The notes: generated by a model not told the origin, from the sequence alone. A stretch of 64,000 bases of DNA from Ga0077536 sp035325705 (GCA_035325705.1 DAOKZI010000003.1:207650-271649); one strand, 5' to 3'. Shown: positions 25,604 through 34,313, counted from the first letter of the stretch. Translations and numbers: made by a program.

Positions 25604-27043
25604 TCAGGCCGTGTAGGCGCGCTCGCCGTGCTCGGCCGTGTCCAGGCCTTCGCGCTCCTGGTCTTCGCTGACGCGCAGGCCGATGAGCAGATCGACGATC
25701 TTGTACGCGGCGAAGGACACGACGCCGGACCAGACGATCGTCGTGCCGACGCCCCAGAGCTGCGACACGAGCTGACCGCCGATGCTGAACTCGCCCGCCG
25801 CGTTGGCCACGTAGTCGTACCAGCTCTGGCCGCCGAGCGCAGGCGCGGCGAACACTCCGGTCAGGAGCGCGCCGAGGATGCCGCCTACGCAGTGCACGCC
25901 GAACACGTCGAGCGCGTCGTCGTAGCCCAGCGCGTGCTTCAGCCAGGTCACGGCCCACAGACAGACGAGGCCGGCGAGGACGCCGAGCACGATCGAGCCC
26001 ATCGGCCCCACGAAGCCGCAGGCCGGCGTGATGGCGACCAGGCCCGCGATGGCGCCCGAGGCGGCGCCCAGCATCGTCGCGCTGCCGCGGGTGATCCACT
26101 CGCCGAAGGCCCACGCGCAGGCCGCGGCGGCGGTCGCCACGAAGGTGTTCAGGAACACCATCGCGGCGAGCCCGGTCGATTCGAGATTGGAGCCGACGTT
26201 GAAGCCGAACCAGCCGACCCACAGCAGCGAGGCGCCGGTCATCACCATCGGCAGATTGTGCGGCGTCAGGGCGGTGCTGCCGTAGCCGAGGCGCTTGCCG
26301 AGCATCATCGCGCCGACGATGCCCGCGATACCGGCGTTGATGTGCACCACGGTGCCTCCGGCGAAGTCGAGCGCGCCCTTCTGGAACAGGAAGCCTGCGC
26401 TCGCCGCCGCCGCCGCGCCCGCTTCGGCGTCGGTGTAGGCGTCCGGACCGGCCCAGAACCACACCATGTGCGCGATCGGCAGATACGAAAAGGTGAACCA
26501 CAGCAGCATGAACAGCAGCACGGCGCCGAACTTCATGCGCTCGGCGAAGGCGCCGACGATGAGGCAGGGCGTGATCGCGGCGAAGGTGCCCTGGAAGGCG
26601 ATGTAGATGAATTCGGGGATATAGACGCCCTTGCTCCAGGTGCCGACGACGGACGCAGTCGTCACGCCGTTCAGAAACAGGCGATCGAAGCCGCCGAAGA
26701 AGGCACTGCCGCCGGTGAACGCGAGGCTGTAACCGTAGATCACCCACAGCACCGCGAGCAGCGAGAACACGACGAAGACCTGCATGCACACGGACAGCAC
26801 GTTCTTCGCGCGCACCATGCCGCCGTAGAACAGCGCGAGACCCGGCACCGCCATCATCAATACGAGGGCCGTGGACACCATCATCCACGACACGTCGCCC
26901 TTGTCGGGCGTCGGTGGCGCTGCGTCCTGGGCCAGCGCCATGCTCGACAGCAGGCTCAAGCTCACGCCGATCAGCGCGCGCCCCCAGTCGAGCCGCGCCC
27001 CGGATTCGTCACGAGTGCAGGCCGTCAGCGGTTTACGGATCAT
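25604..27043 (-). CDS. amtB: Ammonium transporter
   Basis: Amt/Rh-family ammonium channel of the inner membrane. The 479-residue product has an N-terminal leader of about 38 residues ending SMALAQDA, then about eleven hydrophobic segments with family signatures GLALFYGGMVRAKNVLSVC, FAGGTVVHINAGIAGIVGA (with the first pore histidine) and GVHCVGGILGALLTGVFA. AAGGAG lies 8 bases before the ATG at 27043. A sigma-54 promoter lies about 105 bp upstream and a strong terminator follows, so it is a monocistronic nitrogen-regulated gene. The usual partner glnK is not adjacent on either side. Confidence 0.97.
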   Translation of the reverse strand: MIRKPLTACTRDESGARLDWGRALIGVSLSLLSSMALAQDAAPPTPDKGDVSWMMVSTALVLMMAVPGLALFYGGMVRAKNVLSVCMQVFVVFSLLAVLWVIYGYSLAFTGGSAFFGGFDRLFLNGVTTASVVGTWSKGVYIPEFIYIAFQGTFAAITPCLIVGAFAERMKFGAVLLFMLLWFTFSYLPIAHMVWFWAGPDAYTDAEAGAAAAASAGFLFQKGALDFAGGTVVHINAGIAGIVGAMMLGKRLGYGSTALTPHNLPMVMTGASLLWVGWFGFNVGSNLESTGLAAMVFLNTFVATAAAACAWAFGEWITRGSATMLGAASGAIAGLVAITPACGFVGPMGSIVLGVLAGLVCLWAVTWLKHALGYDDALDVFGVHCVGGILGALLTGVFAAPALGGQSWYDYVANAAGEFSIGGQLVSQLWGVGTTIVWSGVVSFAAYKIVDLLIGLRVSEDQEREGLDTAEHGERAYTA

Positions 27044-27158
27044 TCGCCGTCTCCTTCAGTCTTGCTAAGCGCGGTCAGGCTTCGAAGCCGCGCGTCGGAG
27101 GACGCTCGGTCTCGCCCGAGCCGCACCGGTCGTGACCGGCGCGTGCCGAAGCTGGCAA

Positions 27159-27174
27159 AGCAGCAAGCGTGCCA
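27159..27174 (-). promoter_or_regulatory. Sigma-54 (RpoN) promoter of amtB
   Basis: The minus strand reads TGGCACG-CTTG-CTGCT, matching the -24/-12 consensus TGGCACG-N4-TTGCW at all seven -24 bases and four of five -12 bases, with exact GG/GC spacing (27172-27173 and 27160-27161). Transcription would begin near 27148, giving a leader of about 105 nt. amtB is a classical NtrC/RpoN target. Confidence 0.8.
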
Positions 27175-27301
27175 CGCGCCGAAGAGACGGAAGACTCGAA
27201 TGTTTGAAGAGAAAACCGGCGCGCGGATGCGAGCCTCGCTGCGCCGGGATGGTGCGGAGTGTCCGTCCCCGCACCAGCATCGCGCGATACCGCCGGCGGC
27301 T

Positions 27302-28123
27302 TCAGCCCGACTGCACCAGATGCACTTCCCGCTGCGGGAGAATGTCGACGCCGGCGTCCTTCAGCGCGGTATAGATCGCGGCATTGACGGCGTGGCGGGT
27401 CTCGAAATAGCGCGTCGTCGGCACCCAGTAGCGATAGGCGAGTGCGATCGAGGTCTCCTGGAAACCGTCGATGCCGACCTGCGGCGCGGGCGCGCTCGCG
27501 ACGTCGGCCGCGCGCGCGAGCTCGGCCGCGATCAGCGCCGCCGCGCGGCGCGGATCGGCCGAATAGGCGATCCCGATGCGTCCCTCGACGATGCGGTTGC
27601 CGTAGGAGTTGCGATGAATCTCGCCGACGATCTGCTTGTTCGGAATGATGATGTCTTCGCCGTCCTCGGCCTTGAGCCGCGTCGCCGCGAGCGAGATGTC
27701 GGTGACGACGCCGGCGCAGTTCAGCACCTCGATGGTGTCGCCGACCTTGAACATGCGCGAGAGGATGATCGAGAGCCCGGCGCCGTAGTTCGAGATCGGC
27801 CCCTGCAGCGCGACGCCGGCTCCGAGCGCGACTCCGCCGACCGCCGCGACCAGCGGCGCGATGCTGATCCCGAGCTTGCCGAGCGCAATCACCGCGAACA
27901 GCGCGATGACGACGAGGCGCACCGTGTTGGCGATGAACTGGCGCAGAGTGACGTCGACGTGACGCCGCTCCTGCGCGCGCAGCAGTGCCTTGCCGACCCA
28001 GGCCGCGACGACGAAGCCTGCCACCAGGATCAGCAGCGCGCCGAGCACCTGGAACGAATAGCGCACGAAGAAGTCGACGATCAGCGCATACACGCGCTGC
28101 AAGGTATCCAGCTCGTCCCGCAT
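27302..28123 (-). CDS. Small-conductance mechanosensitive channel, MscS family
   Basis: A 273-residue MscS channel: three N-terminal membrane segments (YSFQVLGALLILVAGFVVAA; VRLVVIALFAVIALGKLG), then the Gly/Ala-rich pore helix (AAVGGVALGAGVALQGPISN) and the beta domain (MFKVGDTIEVLNCAGVVTDI, DGEDIIIPNKQIVGE). E. coli MscS has 286 residues. The start chosen is ATG at 28123 because GGAGGAGGGGAG precedes it; an in-frame start eight codons earlier (28147) would place the ribosome-binding site inside the gene. It lies upstream of amtB on the same strand but is separated by the sigma-54 promoter, so it is probably an independent unit. It is a second osmotic channel besides the MscK-like one. Confidence 0.93.
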   Translation of the reverse strand: MRDELDTLQRVYALIVDFFVRYSFQVLGALLILVAGFVVAAWVGKALLRAQERRHVDVTLRQFIANTVRLVVIALFAVIALGKLGISIAPLVAAVGGVALGAGVALQGPISNYGAGLSIILSRMFKVGDTIEVLNCAGVVTDISLAATRLKAEDGEDIIIPNKQIVGEIHRNSYGNRIVEGRIGIAYSADPRRAAALIAAELARAADVASAPAPQVGIDGFQETSIALAYRYWVPTTRYFETRHAVNAAIYTALKDAGVDILPQREVHLVQSG

Positions 28124-28320
28124 CTCCCCTCCTCCGCCAAGCCGCACGCTGTTCCGGCGCGCACTATTGCGACACGTCCGGGCCGCCGCGACAAGCCGAG
28201 GCCGTGGCCGATCAATCTGGCCACGGAGAGCACGTGGGGCAAAGTAGGACGTTGAATGGGCGGCCGCTCATCGTCCCTACCCATGGCCAAATAGCCGCTC
28301 CGTGAAATCTCGGCCCAACT

Positions 28321-28350
28321 CGCAGCTTGGACTGACGAAGAAAGCCCAAC
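28321..28350. repeat. Degenerate single arm of the 144-bp element family
   Basis: This 30-bp stretch reads like GTAGGTTGGGCTGACGAAGG followed by AAGCCCAAC with a handful of changes (CAGCTTGGACTGACGAAG is visible). It has no partner arm, so it is probably a decayed or solo terminal repeat. Confidence 0.55.
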
Positions 28351-28371
28351 GCCCCCGGCGTCGGATGTCTT

Positions 28372-28485
28372 GTAGCCCGGATGAGCGGAGCGAATCCGGG
28401 GTTCGGCGGATCATCGGGCGCAAGCGCAAGGCTCGGCGTCCGATCCCGGATTCCGCGCCGCTGCGCGGCGCTCCTTCCGGGCTAC
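28372..28485. repeat. REP-like inverted pair, family A
   Basis: The forward arm starts GTAGCCCGGATGAGCGGAGC and continues GAATCCGGGG; the inverted arm ends in TTCCGGGCTAC at 28485, with CCCGGATTCC inside. Each arm is itself an imperfect palindrome, giving a BIME-like arrangement of 114 bp in the mscS-yafJ spacer. Confidence 0.85.
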
Positions 28486-28500
28486 AAGACAAGGATCTTC

Positions 28501-28724
28501 GTAGCCCGGATGAGCGTAGCGGAATCCGGGATCGGCGCCCTCGTCAGCTCGTAGGTTGGGCTGACGAAGGAAGCCCAACAGGGTTTGGCGCTGCGCGCTA
28601 TCGTCCACTCGCGCCAGGGAACCGCTCAGCGATAACACGTCGTTCCCCTTCGTCGAGGCTCCGACGTTGGGCTTCCTTCGTCAGCCCAACCTACGGCCTT
28701 CAGGCGCCGATCGAGCCGGGCTAC
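28501..28724. repeat. REP-like family A arms flanking a 144-bp element
   Basis: A forward family A arm (28501-28531) and a short inverted remnant GCCGGGCTAC ending at 28724 bracket the 144-bp element at 28551-28694, as if the element had inserted within an older pair. The inverted remnant provides the TAG stop codon of yafJ. Confidence 0.55.
28551..28694. mobile_element. 144-bp miniature inverted-repeat element, copy 1
   Basis: The 29-bp ends are perfect inverted repeats (GTAGGTTGGGCTGACGAAGG plus AAGCCCAAC). The 86-bp interior is similar to that of the second copy at 34525-34668, which has exactly the same total length. Each end also contains the internal palindrome GTTGGGCT/AGCCCAAC, so it is REP-like as well. 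It has no coding capacity and would need a transposase in trans. Confidence 0.75.
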
Positions 28725-29509
28725 GAAGCGGTCGTGGTCCGCGCGATCGGCATACCGTCGCGGAACATGCACAGCTCGCCCGGAACGAGCGGGGTCCAGA
28801 CTTCGTTGTCGGTCAACGGCACGGTCGCGATGACGGCGACGCGATCGTGCTCGGTCGTCACTTCGCTGAAGTCCACGCTGTAGTCTTCATCGACGAGATG
28901 CGCCGTCGCGAAGGGTGCCTCGCGCACGAGGTAGGCGAGGCGCGTCGCACAGCGGGCGAACAGCACCTCGCCGTTCGAGAGCAGGAAGTTGAAGCTGCCG
29001 TGCGCGCCGAGCTGCGCGCTGGCCTCCGCCAGGGCCGCGTGCAGATCGGCCGCCGTGGGCGCGCGATCGGGAAAGCGCTCGTACAGCGCTTCGAGGATCA
29101 GGCAGAACGCAAGCTCGCTGTCGGTGCCGCCGACGGGGCGATGGCGCGCGTCGCGCCCGAGCGCGGGCAGATCGTTCACGGTCCCGTTGTGCGCGAAGCA
29201 CCAGTAGCGGCCCCACATCTCGCGCACGAAGGGATGCGTGTTCTCGAGCGCGATACCGCCGACGGTCGCCTTGCGTATGTGCGCGATCACGTTCAGCGAG
29301 CGGATCGGGTACTCGCGCACGAGGCTCGCGACCGGCGACTCGGCGGCCGGTTTGGTGTCGAGGTAGAGGCGACAGCCGGCCCCTTCGTAAAACGCGATCC
29401 CCCAGCCGTCGCGGTGCTCGTCGGTCCGCCCGCCGCGCTGGTGAAAACCCGTGAACGAGAAACAGATGTCGGTCGGAACGTTGCAGTTCATGCCGAGAAG
29501 CTGACACAT
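28721..29509 (-). CDS. yafJ: Class II glutamine amidotransferase, YafJ family
   Basis: A 262-residue N-terminal-nucleophile amidotransferase domain protein: Cys2 becomes the N-terminal nucleophile after Met removal (MCQLLGMNCNVPTDICFSF). Conserved stretches are EHRDGWGIAFYEG, VIAHIRKATVGG, ENTHPF and CFAHNGTVN, then GGTDSELAFCLILE. No synthetase domain is attached, so the ammonia acceptor is unknown; in E. coli the function is also undefined. The stop codon TAG is part of a family A repeat remnant. The gene stands alone between two repeat-rich spacers. Confidence 0.92.
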   Translation of the reverse strand: MCQLLGMNCNVPTDICFSFTGFHQRGGRTDEHRDGWGIAFYEGAGCRLYLDTKPAAESPVASLVREYPIRSLNVIAHIRKATVGGIALENTHPFVREMWGRYWCFAHNGTVNDLPALGRDARHRPVGGTDSELAFCLILEALYERFPDRAPTAADLHAALAEASAQLGAHGSFNFLLSNGEVLFARCATRLAYLVREAPFATAHLVDEDYSVDFSEVTTEHDRVAVIATVPLTDNEVWTPLVPGELCMFRDGMPIARTTTAS

Positions 29510-29556
29510 GCAGCGATCTTAACGCGCCCATGCCCTGCGCAGCCCGCTCCTCGTAC

Positions 29557-29820
29557 CAGGCGGGTCTGTAGTACCGGGCAGCCGGCTATTGCCACCGAGA
29601 ACACCGAGAACACCGAGAAAGATCGAGATGGCGGGCGTGCAAGCCGGGACGCCGGCGGACTTCGTGAGAGTGGCAACGGGCGCTCGGTGATCGGCTGACT
29701 CGTGAGGCCGGATCCGCACATTTTCCCGGCAACTGGCGCGCCATCATTCTTTTTTCCCCTCTGTGTTCTCGGTGTTCTCGGTGGCAATGACGGACTGCCC
29801 GGTACTACCGACCCGCCCGG
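29557..29820. repeat. 264-bp structure with about 60-bp inverted-repeat arms
   Basis: The left arm (29557-29618) and the reverse complement of the right arm (29757-29820) are alike over about 60 bp. Both include GTAGTACCGGGCAG and ATTGCCACCGAGAACACCGA, with an ENTENTE-type 9-bp tandem (CACCGAGAA) inside. The middle of about 140 bp has no gene. It may be a miniature transposable element or a repeat scar. It lies between the divergent yafJ and the ABC operon. Confidence 0.7.
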
Positions 29821-29841
29821 ATTTCGCTGCGCTCGTCCGGG
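29815..29841. repeat. Family A-like REP fragment
   Basis: GCCCGGATTTCGCTGCGC followed by TCGTCCGGG resembles an inverted family A arm. It overlaps the end of the 264-bp inverted-repeat structure and lies about 55 bp before the ABC ATPase start. Confidence 0.4.
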
Positions 29842-29894
29842 TCGCGAGGAACGCGGGATTGCCCGCGTCGAAGGGCCTGCGTAGGCTGCCGCGG

Positions 29895-30572
29895 ATGTCC
29901 GATCTCCTCGTCGTCGAAGCGCGCGGCCTTGCCATGGACTATGGCAGCGGCGAGCTGCGCGCGCGCGTGCTCCATGCGCTGGACCTCGACGTCGCGCGCG
30001 GGGAATTCGTCGCGATCCTCGGCCGCAGCGGCTCGGGCAAGTCGACCCTGCTGCATCTCCTCGGCGCCATCGACCGCGCGACCGGCGGCACGCTGCGCGT
30101 CGGCGGTGTCGACCTCGGGGCGCTGGACGAAGAAGCCCGCGCGCGCTTCCGGCGGCGTCACGTCGGCTTCGTGTTCCAGGCCTATAACCTGCTGACGACG
30201 CTGACCGTCGCCGAGAACCTGCGCCTCCCGCTGCGGCTGAACGAGCGGCCGATCGAGGATCGCGTCGACACGCTGCTCGCGCGCCTCGGCCTCGCCGACA
30301 AGGCCGAGCGCTATGCCGATCGGCTGTCCGGCGGCGAGCAGCAGCGCGTCGCGATCGCGCGCGCGCTGATCCACGATCCGCTGCTGGTGCTCGCCGATGA
30401 GCCGACCGGCAATCTCGATGAGGACAGTGCGCGCGACGTGCTCGCGCTCTTCACCGAGCTCGTGCGCGAGCGCGGCGGCACGCTGGTGATGGCGACGCAC
30501 AGTCTCGACGCCTGCGCCGAGGCCGATCGCGTGCTGCGGCTCGAGCACGGGCATCTCGTCGCGACGCGGTAG
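29895..30572 (+). CDS. ABC transporter ATP-binding protein (LolD/MacB/AttE type)
   Basis: A 225-residue ATPase of the LolD/MacB class. It shows Walker A GRSGSGKST (43-51), the Q-loop in FVFQAYNLL, signature LSGGEQQRVAIARAL, Walker B LLVLADEPTGNLDE and the switch histidine in MATHS. The start is ATG at 29895 (MSDLLVVEARG); a longer in-frame read to 29763 passes through repeat sequence and was rejected. It lies 8 bp before the permease gene and so energises it. Together with the lipocalin-like protein encoded next, the unit resembles agrobacterial AttEFGH, a probable envelope export or lipid-handling system. Confidence 0.93.
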   Translation: MSDLLVVEARGLAMDYGSGELRARVLHALDLDVARGEFVAILGRSGSGKSTLLHLLGAIDRATGGTLRVGGVDLGALDEEARARFRRRHVGFVFQAYNLLTTLTVAENLRLPLRLNERPIEDRVDTLLARLGLADKAERYADRLSGGEQQRVAIARALIHDPLLVLADEPTGNLDEDSARDVLALFTELVRERGGTLVMATHSLDACAEADRVLRLEHGHLVATR

Positions 30573-30580
30573 GCGAGGCG

Positions 30581-33121
30581 ATGCAGGGCCTGCTCCAGCG
30601 CGCGGTTTCGCGCCATCTGCTGCGCCAGCCCTGGCAGCTCGGTCTCGCGCTCCTCGGCATCGCGCTCGGCATCGCCGTCGTCTGCGCCGTGCAGTTGACG
30701 CAGGCGAGCGCCCGCCAGGCCCTGGCCTATGCGCAGCGTTCGCTGAGCGGTCCCGCCACGCATCGTCTCGAAGCGGCGGCCGGCGACGAGCGGGGGCTCG
30801 CCGAGCGCGATTACGCGCAGCTCGCGCTGCGCTGGCCGCGGCTGCGCTTGATGCCCGCGCTCAGCGGCCGCGGCACGCTCGCCGGCGACGCTACGCAGTC
30901 GCTATCGATCCTGGGCGTCGATCTCGTCGCTGGCAGCGCGCAGCAAGGCGCGGCGCGGCGCCTCGGCGCGTCGGTCGATTTCACTGCGCTCTTGACGCGT
31001 CCGGGCACCGCGGTCGTGAACCTCACGACGGCGCGCCGCCTCGGCCTGGCGCCGGGTGCGTCGCTCGCGCTTCTCGTCGACGGCCGCGCGCGCCGCATCG
31101 AAATCGTCGGCCTCGCGCCCGCCGCACGCGACGGCGGCCCGGCCGACGATCTGCTGGTGATGGACATCGCGAGCGCACAGGAGACGCTGGACGCGGCCGG
31201 CCGCCTCAGTGCCGTCGATCTCGCGCTGCCCCGCGCCGGCCGGCAGCAGTTGGCGGCCGCGCTGCGCCGCGATCTGCCCGCGGGCTGGCGCTTGACGTCG
31301 AACGCCACGCGCCTCGGCGCGGCGCGCGAGATGACGCGCGCCTTCGACGTCAACCTCAGCGCCTTGAGTCTGCTCGCGCTGCTCGTCGGCATGTTCCTGG
31401 TCTACAACACCGTGAGCTTTCTCGCCCTGCAGCGGCGCCCGCTGTTCGCGCGCTTGCGCGCGCTCGGCGTGTCGGCGCGCGAGCTGTTCACCGCGCTCGC
31501 CGTCGAAGCCTGCCTGCTCGGTCTCGTCGGCATCGCGCTGGGCCTCGTGCTGGGCCGGATCGTCGCCGGCGCGCTGCTGCAGCTCGTCGCGCGCACCGTC
31601 AACGATCTCTATTACCGCGCCGCGATCACCGAGGTCGCGACGCCGCCGTGGCTGCTCGCCGCCATCGCGCTGCTCGGCCTCGCCGCCACGCTGGCCGCCG
31701 CGCTGCCGCCGATCCGCAACGTCACGCGCGAAACCGTTGCCGCGGGCGGGCGCTCTGCCACGACGACGGCGGCGGCGAGCGCAGGCCTGCCGCTGCTGGC
31801 GATGGGATGCGCCTGGGGCCTGGGCGCGGCGCTGCTCGCGTGGCCGACGCGAGCCCTGTGGCCGGGCTTCGGCGCGCTCTTCGCCTTCCTCGTCGGCGCC
31901 GCGCTGCCGTTGCCCTGGCTGCTCGCCCGCCTCGCGCACGGGCTGTCGCGCCGGCGCGGGCTGTCGCTGCCGCTACTGCTCGCGAGCCGCGCGCTCGCGG
32001 TCCACGATCACCGCGCCGGTCTCGCCGCGGCGGCGCTGATGGTGGCCTGTGCGACAGGCCTCGCGATCGCGGTGATGGTGGCGAGCTTTCGCGTCTCCGT
32101 GACGGACTGGCTCTCTGCGCTGCTGCGCGCGGACGTCTATGTCGATCTCGGCAGTGCGCGCGGCAGCGACGGCGCGCGTCCGCTCGCCGCCCTGCGCGAA
32201 CGCATCGCGCGGCTCCCGGAAGTCGCGACGACCAGCGCGGTGGTGCGGACCAGCGTGCGCGTCGCCGGCGTCGACGCGCCCGTTCAGCTCCTGGTCTACG
32301 ATCTACCGCCGGCGGCGCGCGCGGGCTACACCTTCATCGCCGGCGACGTCGCGCGCCTGTGGCAAGCATGGGATCGCGAGGACGTCGCGATCGTCACCGA
32401 GCCCTATGCCTACCGGCACGAGGTGCGCGTCGGCGATACGCTGGAGCTCGAGACCGCCGCGGGGCAGCGCCGACTGCGCGTGCTCGGCATCTATCGCGAC
32501 TATGCGAACGAACGCGGCAGCATCGCGATCGGCTTCGAGACTTGGCGCCGGCACTTCCCGCTGCGCGACGATGCCGGCCTGGGCGTTTATGCGCGGCCCG
32601 GCGTCGACACCGCGGCGCTGGAGCGCGCGCTGCGCACGGCGCTCGCCGACGCACCGGGCCTGCGCCTCCAGTCGAACGCGAAACTGCGCGAGCTGTCGCT
32701 GGAGGTCTTCGATCACACCTTCTCCGTCACCGACGTACTGCGCCTGCTGGCGCTGGGCGTCGCGATCGTCGGCATCGTCTCCGCCTTGCTCGCGCAGCAG
32801 ATGGAACGCCTCACCGACTACGCGCTGCTGCGCGCGCTCGGTGTCCGCGCCGAGGAGATCCTGCGCGTCGTGCTGTGGCAGACCGCACTCGCCGGCGCGC
32901 TCGCCGCGACCGTCGCGCTGCCCGTCGGCATCGCGCTCGCCCTGCTCCTGATCGACGTGATCAATGTGCGCTCTTTCGGCTGGACGATGAGCCTCCATCT
33001 GCCGTGGACGGCGCTCGCGTCGGCCTGGCTGTCGGCGCTCCTCGCGGCGCTGGTCGCCGGCCTCTATCCCGCCGCGGTGGCGACGCGGCGTACGCCGGCG
33101 AGCGTGCTGCGCAATGACTGA
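30581..33121 (+). CDS. ABC transporter permease with two FtsX/MacB-type domains
   Basis: An 846-residue inner-membrane permease. After an N-terminal membrane helix (LGLALLGIALGIAVVCAV) comes a periplasmic domain of about 200 residues, then three helices (SLLALLVGMFLVYNTVSFL; ACLLGLVGIALGLVLG; LLAAIALLGLAATLAAAL). A central pair of helices, a second periplasmic domain (about 490-700) and a last three-helix FtsX set (VLRLLALGVAIVGIVSALLA; TALAGALAATVALPVGIALA; SAWLSALLAALVAGLYPAA) follow. This duplicated architecture is that of AttF/G- and LolCE-related mechanotransmission exporters. Its end overlaps the start of the next gene by 8 bp. Confidence 0.9.
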   Translation: MQGLLQRAVSRHLLRQPWQLGLALLGIALGIAVVCAVQLTQASARQALAYAQRSLSGPATHRLEAAAGDERGLAERDYAQLALRWPRLRLMPALSGRGTLAGDATQSLSILGVDLVAGSAQQGAARRLGASVDFTALLTRPGTAVVNLTTARRLGLAPGASLALLVDGRARRIEIVGLAPAARDGGPADDLLVMDIASAQETLDAAGRLSAVDLALPRAGRQQLAAALRRDLPAGWRLTSNATRLGAAREMTRAFDVNLSALSLLALLVGMFLVYNTVSFLALQRRPLFARLRALGVSARELFTALAVEACLLGLVGIALGLVLGRIVAGALLQLVARTVNDLYYRAAITEVATPPWLLAAIALLGLAATLAAALPPIRNVTRETVAAGGRSATTTAAASAGLPLLAMGCAWGLGAALLAWPTRALWPGFGALFAFLVGAALPLPWLLARLAHGLSRRRGLSLPLLLASRALAVHDHRAGLAAAALMVACATGLAIAVMVASFRVSVTDWLSALLRADVYVDLGSARGSDGARPLAALRERIARLPEVATTSAVVRTSVRVAGVDAPVQLLVYDLPPAARAGYTFIAGDVARLWQAWDREDVAIVTEPYAYRHEVRVGDTLELETAAGQRRLRVLGIYRDYANERGSIAIGFETWRRHFPLRDDAGLGVYARPGVDTAALERALRTALADAPGLRLQSNAKLRELSLEVFDHTFSVTDVLRLLALGVAIVGIVSALLAQQMERLTDYALLRALGVRAEEILRVVLWQTALAGALAATVALPVGIALALLLIDVINVRSFGWTMSLHLPWTALASAWLSALLAALVAGLYPAAVATRRTPASVLRND

Positions 33122-34271
33122 AGCGTCTCGACCGGCCTCTCCTGCGCGACGCCGGCTGCTCGCGCTGCTCGGCGCCGGCTCGCTCGCCGCCGCCGCGCTC
33201 ACGCGGTGGCGGCGCGAGCGCGACGCGCCGGACGGCGTCGCCGATGCCCTGCGCGACGGCGCGGGCAGTGCGGGCTTCGAGCGCGTGACCGGTCCGCGCG
33301 CCTTCGAGTTCCCGCGCGATCACGCGGCTCATCCTGCCTTCCGTCACGAATGGTGGTATTTCACCGGTCATCTGCGCGACGCGGCAGGCCGCGAATACGG
33401 TTTCCAGATCACGTTCTTCCGCTATGCCCTCGTCCCGCAAGCGGTCGCCTCGGCCTCGCGCTGGCGCGCGCGGGACGTCGTGCTCGCGCACTTCGCGATC
33501 TCGGACATCGAGCGCCGGCGCTTCCATCACGCGACGCGGCGCTCGCGCGCCGCGCTCGATCTCGCCGGCGCGGCCCTCGACACGCCGCGCGTGTGGATCC
33601 GCGACTGGCAGCTCGCGTGGGCGCGCGACGCCGGCGGCGAGCGCTGGTCGCTGCGGGCCGAGACGGCGCAGGCACTGCTCGAGCTCGAGCTGCGGCCGCG
33701 CAAGGCGATCGTCTATCAGGGCGAGCGCGGGTATTCACCGAAAAGCGACGAGCCCGGCAATGCCTCGCTGTACTACTCGATACCGCGTCTCGCCGTCGCG
33801 GGCCGGCTGCGCGTCGAAGAGACGGCCTCGCGCGTGCAGGGCGAGGCTTGGCTCGATCGTGAATGGGGCAGCAGCGCGCTCGGCCGCGATCAGCGCGGCT
33901 GGGACTGGTTCGCGCTGCAGTTCGAGGACGGCCGCGAATTGACCTTCTACCGTTTGCGACGGCGCGACGGCAGCCCGGATCCGCACAGCCGCGGGCTCTT
34001 GATCGCGCGCGACGGCTCCACGCTTCCGCTCACCGCGGACCAAGTCGAGATGCAGCCTGAGCGCTGGTGGCGCAGTCCGGCGACGGGGCTGCGCTATCCC
34101 GTCGACTGGCGCGTGCGCAGCGCGGCGGCCGGCGTCGACCTCACGCTGCGCGCGCGGCTGGATGCACAGGAATGGCCGGGCGATCTGCGCTACTGGGAAG
34201 GCCAGATCGCCGCCGTGGACGCGAGCGGCGCACAGGGGCTCGGGTATCTCGAGCTGACGGGTTATACGTAA
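33114..34271 (+). CDS. Lipocalin-like protein of the AttH/CrtC hydratase family
   Basis: A 385-residue exported protein. The N-terminus has twin arginines and a hydrophobic core (ARRRLLALLGAGSLAAAALT), suggesting Tat or Sec export. The rest matches the AttH/CrtC beta-barrel family, with HEWWYFTGHLRDAAGREYGF, QITFFRYAL and GEAWLDREWGSSALG, and the WDWFALQFEDGREL stretch. CrtC members hydrate carotenoids, but no carotenoid genes are near; AttH members accompany ABC exporters as here. Overlap with the permease gene (33114-33121) indicates coupling. Function as a lipid- or terpenoid-binding partner of the exporter is an inference. Confidence 0.88.
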   Translation: MTEASRPASPARRRLLALLGAGSLAAAALTRWRRERDAPDGVADALRDGAGSAGFERVTGPRAFEFPRDHAAHPAFRHEWWYFTGHLRDAAGREYGFQITFFRYALVPQAVASASRWRARDVVLAHFAISDIERRRFHHATRRSRAALDLAGAALDTPRVWIRDWQLAWARDAGGERWSLRAETAQALLELELRPRKAIVYQGERGYSPKSDEPGNASLYYSIPRLAVAGRLRVEETASRVQGEAWLDREWGSSALGRDQRGWDWFALQFEDGRELTFYRLRRRDGSPDPHSRGLLIARDGSTLPLTADQVEMQPERWWRSPATGLRYPVDWRVRSAAAGVDLTLRARLDAQEWPGDLRYWEGQIAAVDASGAQGLGYLELTGYT

Positions 34272-34313
34272 GCTCGACGTAGCTTGCCGCGAAAGAGCGT
34301 CGCTCCCGTTTTC

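Noticed and set aside
24938..28255. 1105-codon plus-strand frame across GT2, amtB and mscS
   Set aside because: Runs antisense to three well-supported genes and their spacers, including the amtB promoter and terminator.
28302..28883. Plus-strand frame through the repeat cluster
   Set aside because: Built from GTAGCCCGGATGAGC repeats (SPDERSE-type peptides), a known artefact, and antisense to yafJ.
29763..29894. N-terminal extension of the ABC ATPase (MFSVFSV...)
   Set aside because: It reads through the CTCGGTGTT tandem of an inverted repeat; the family start is MSDLL at 29895.
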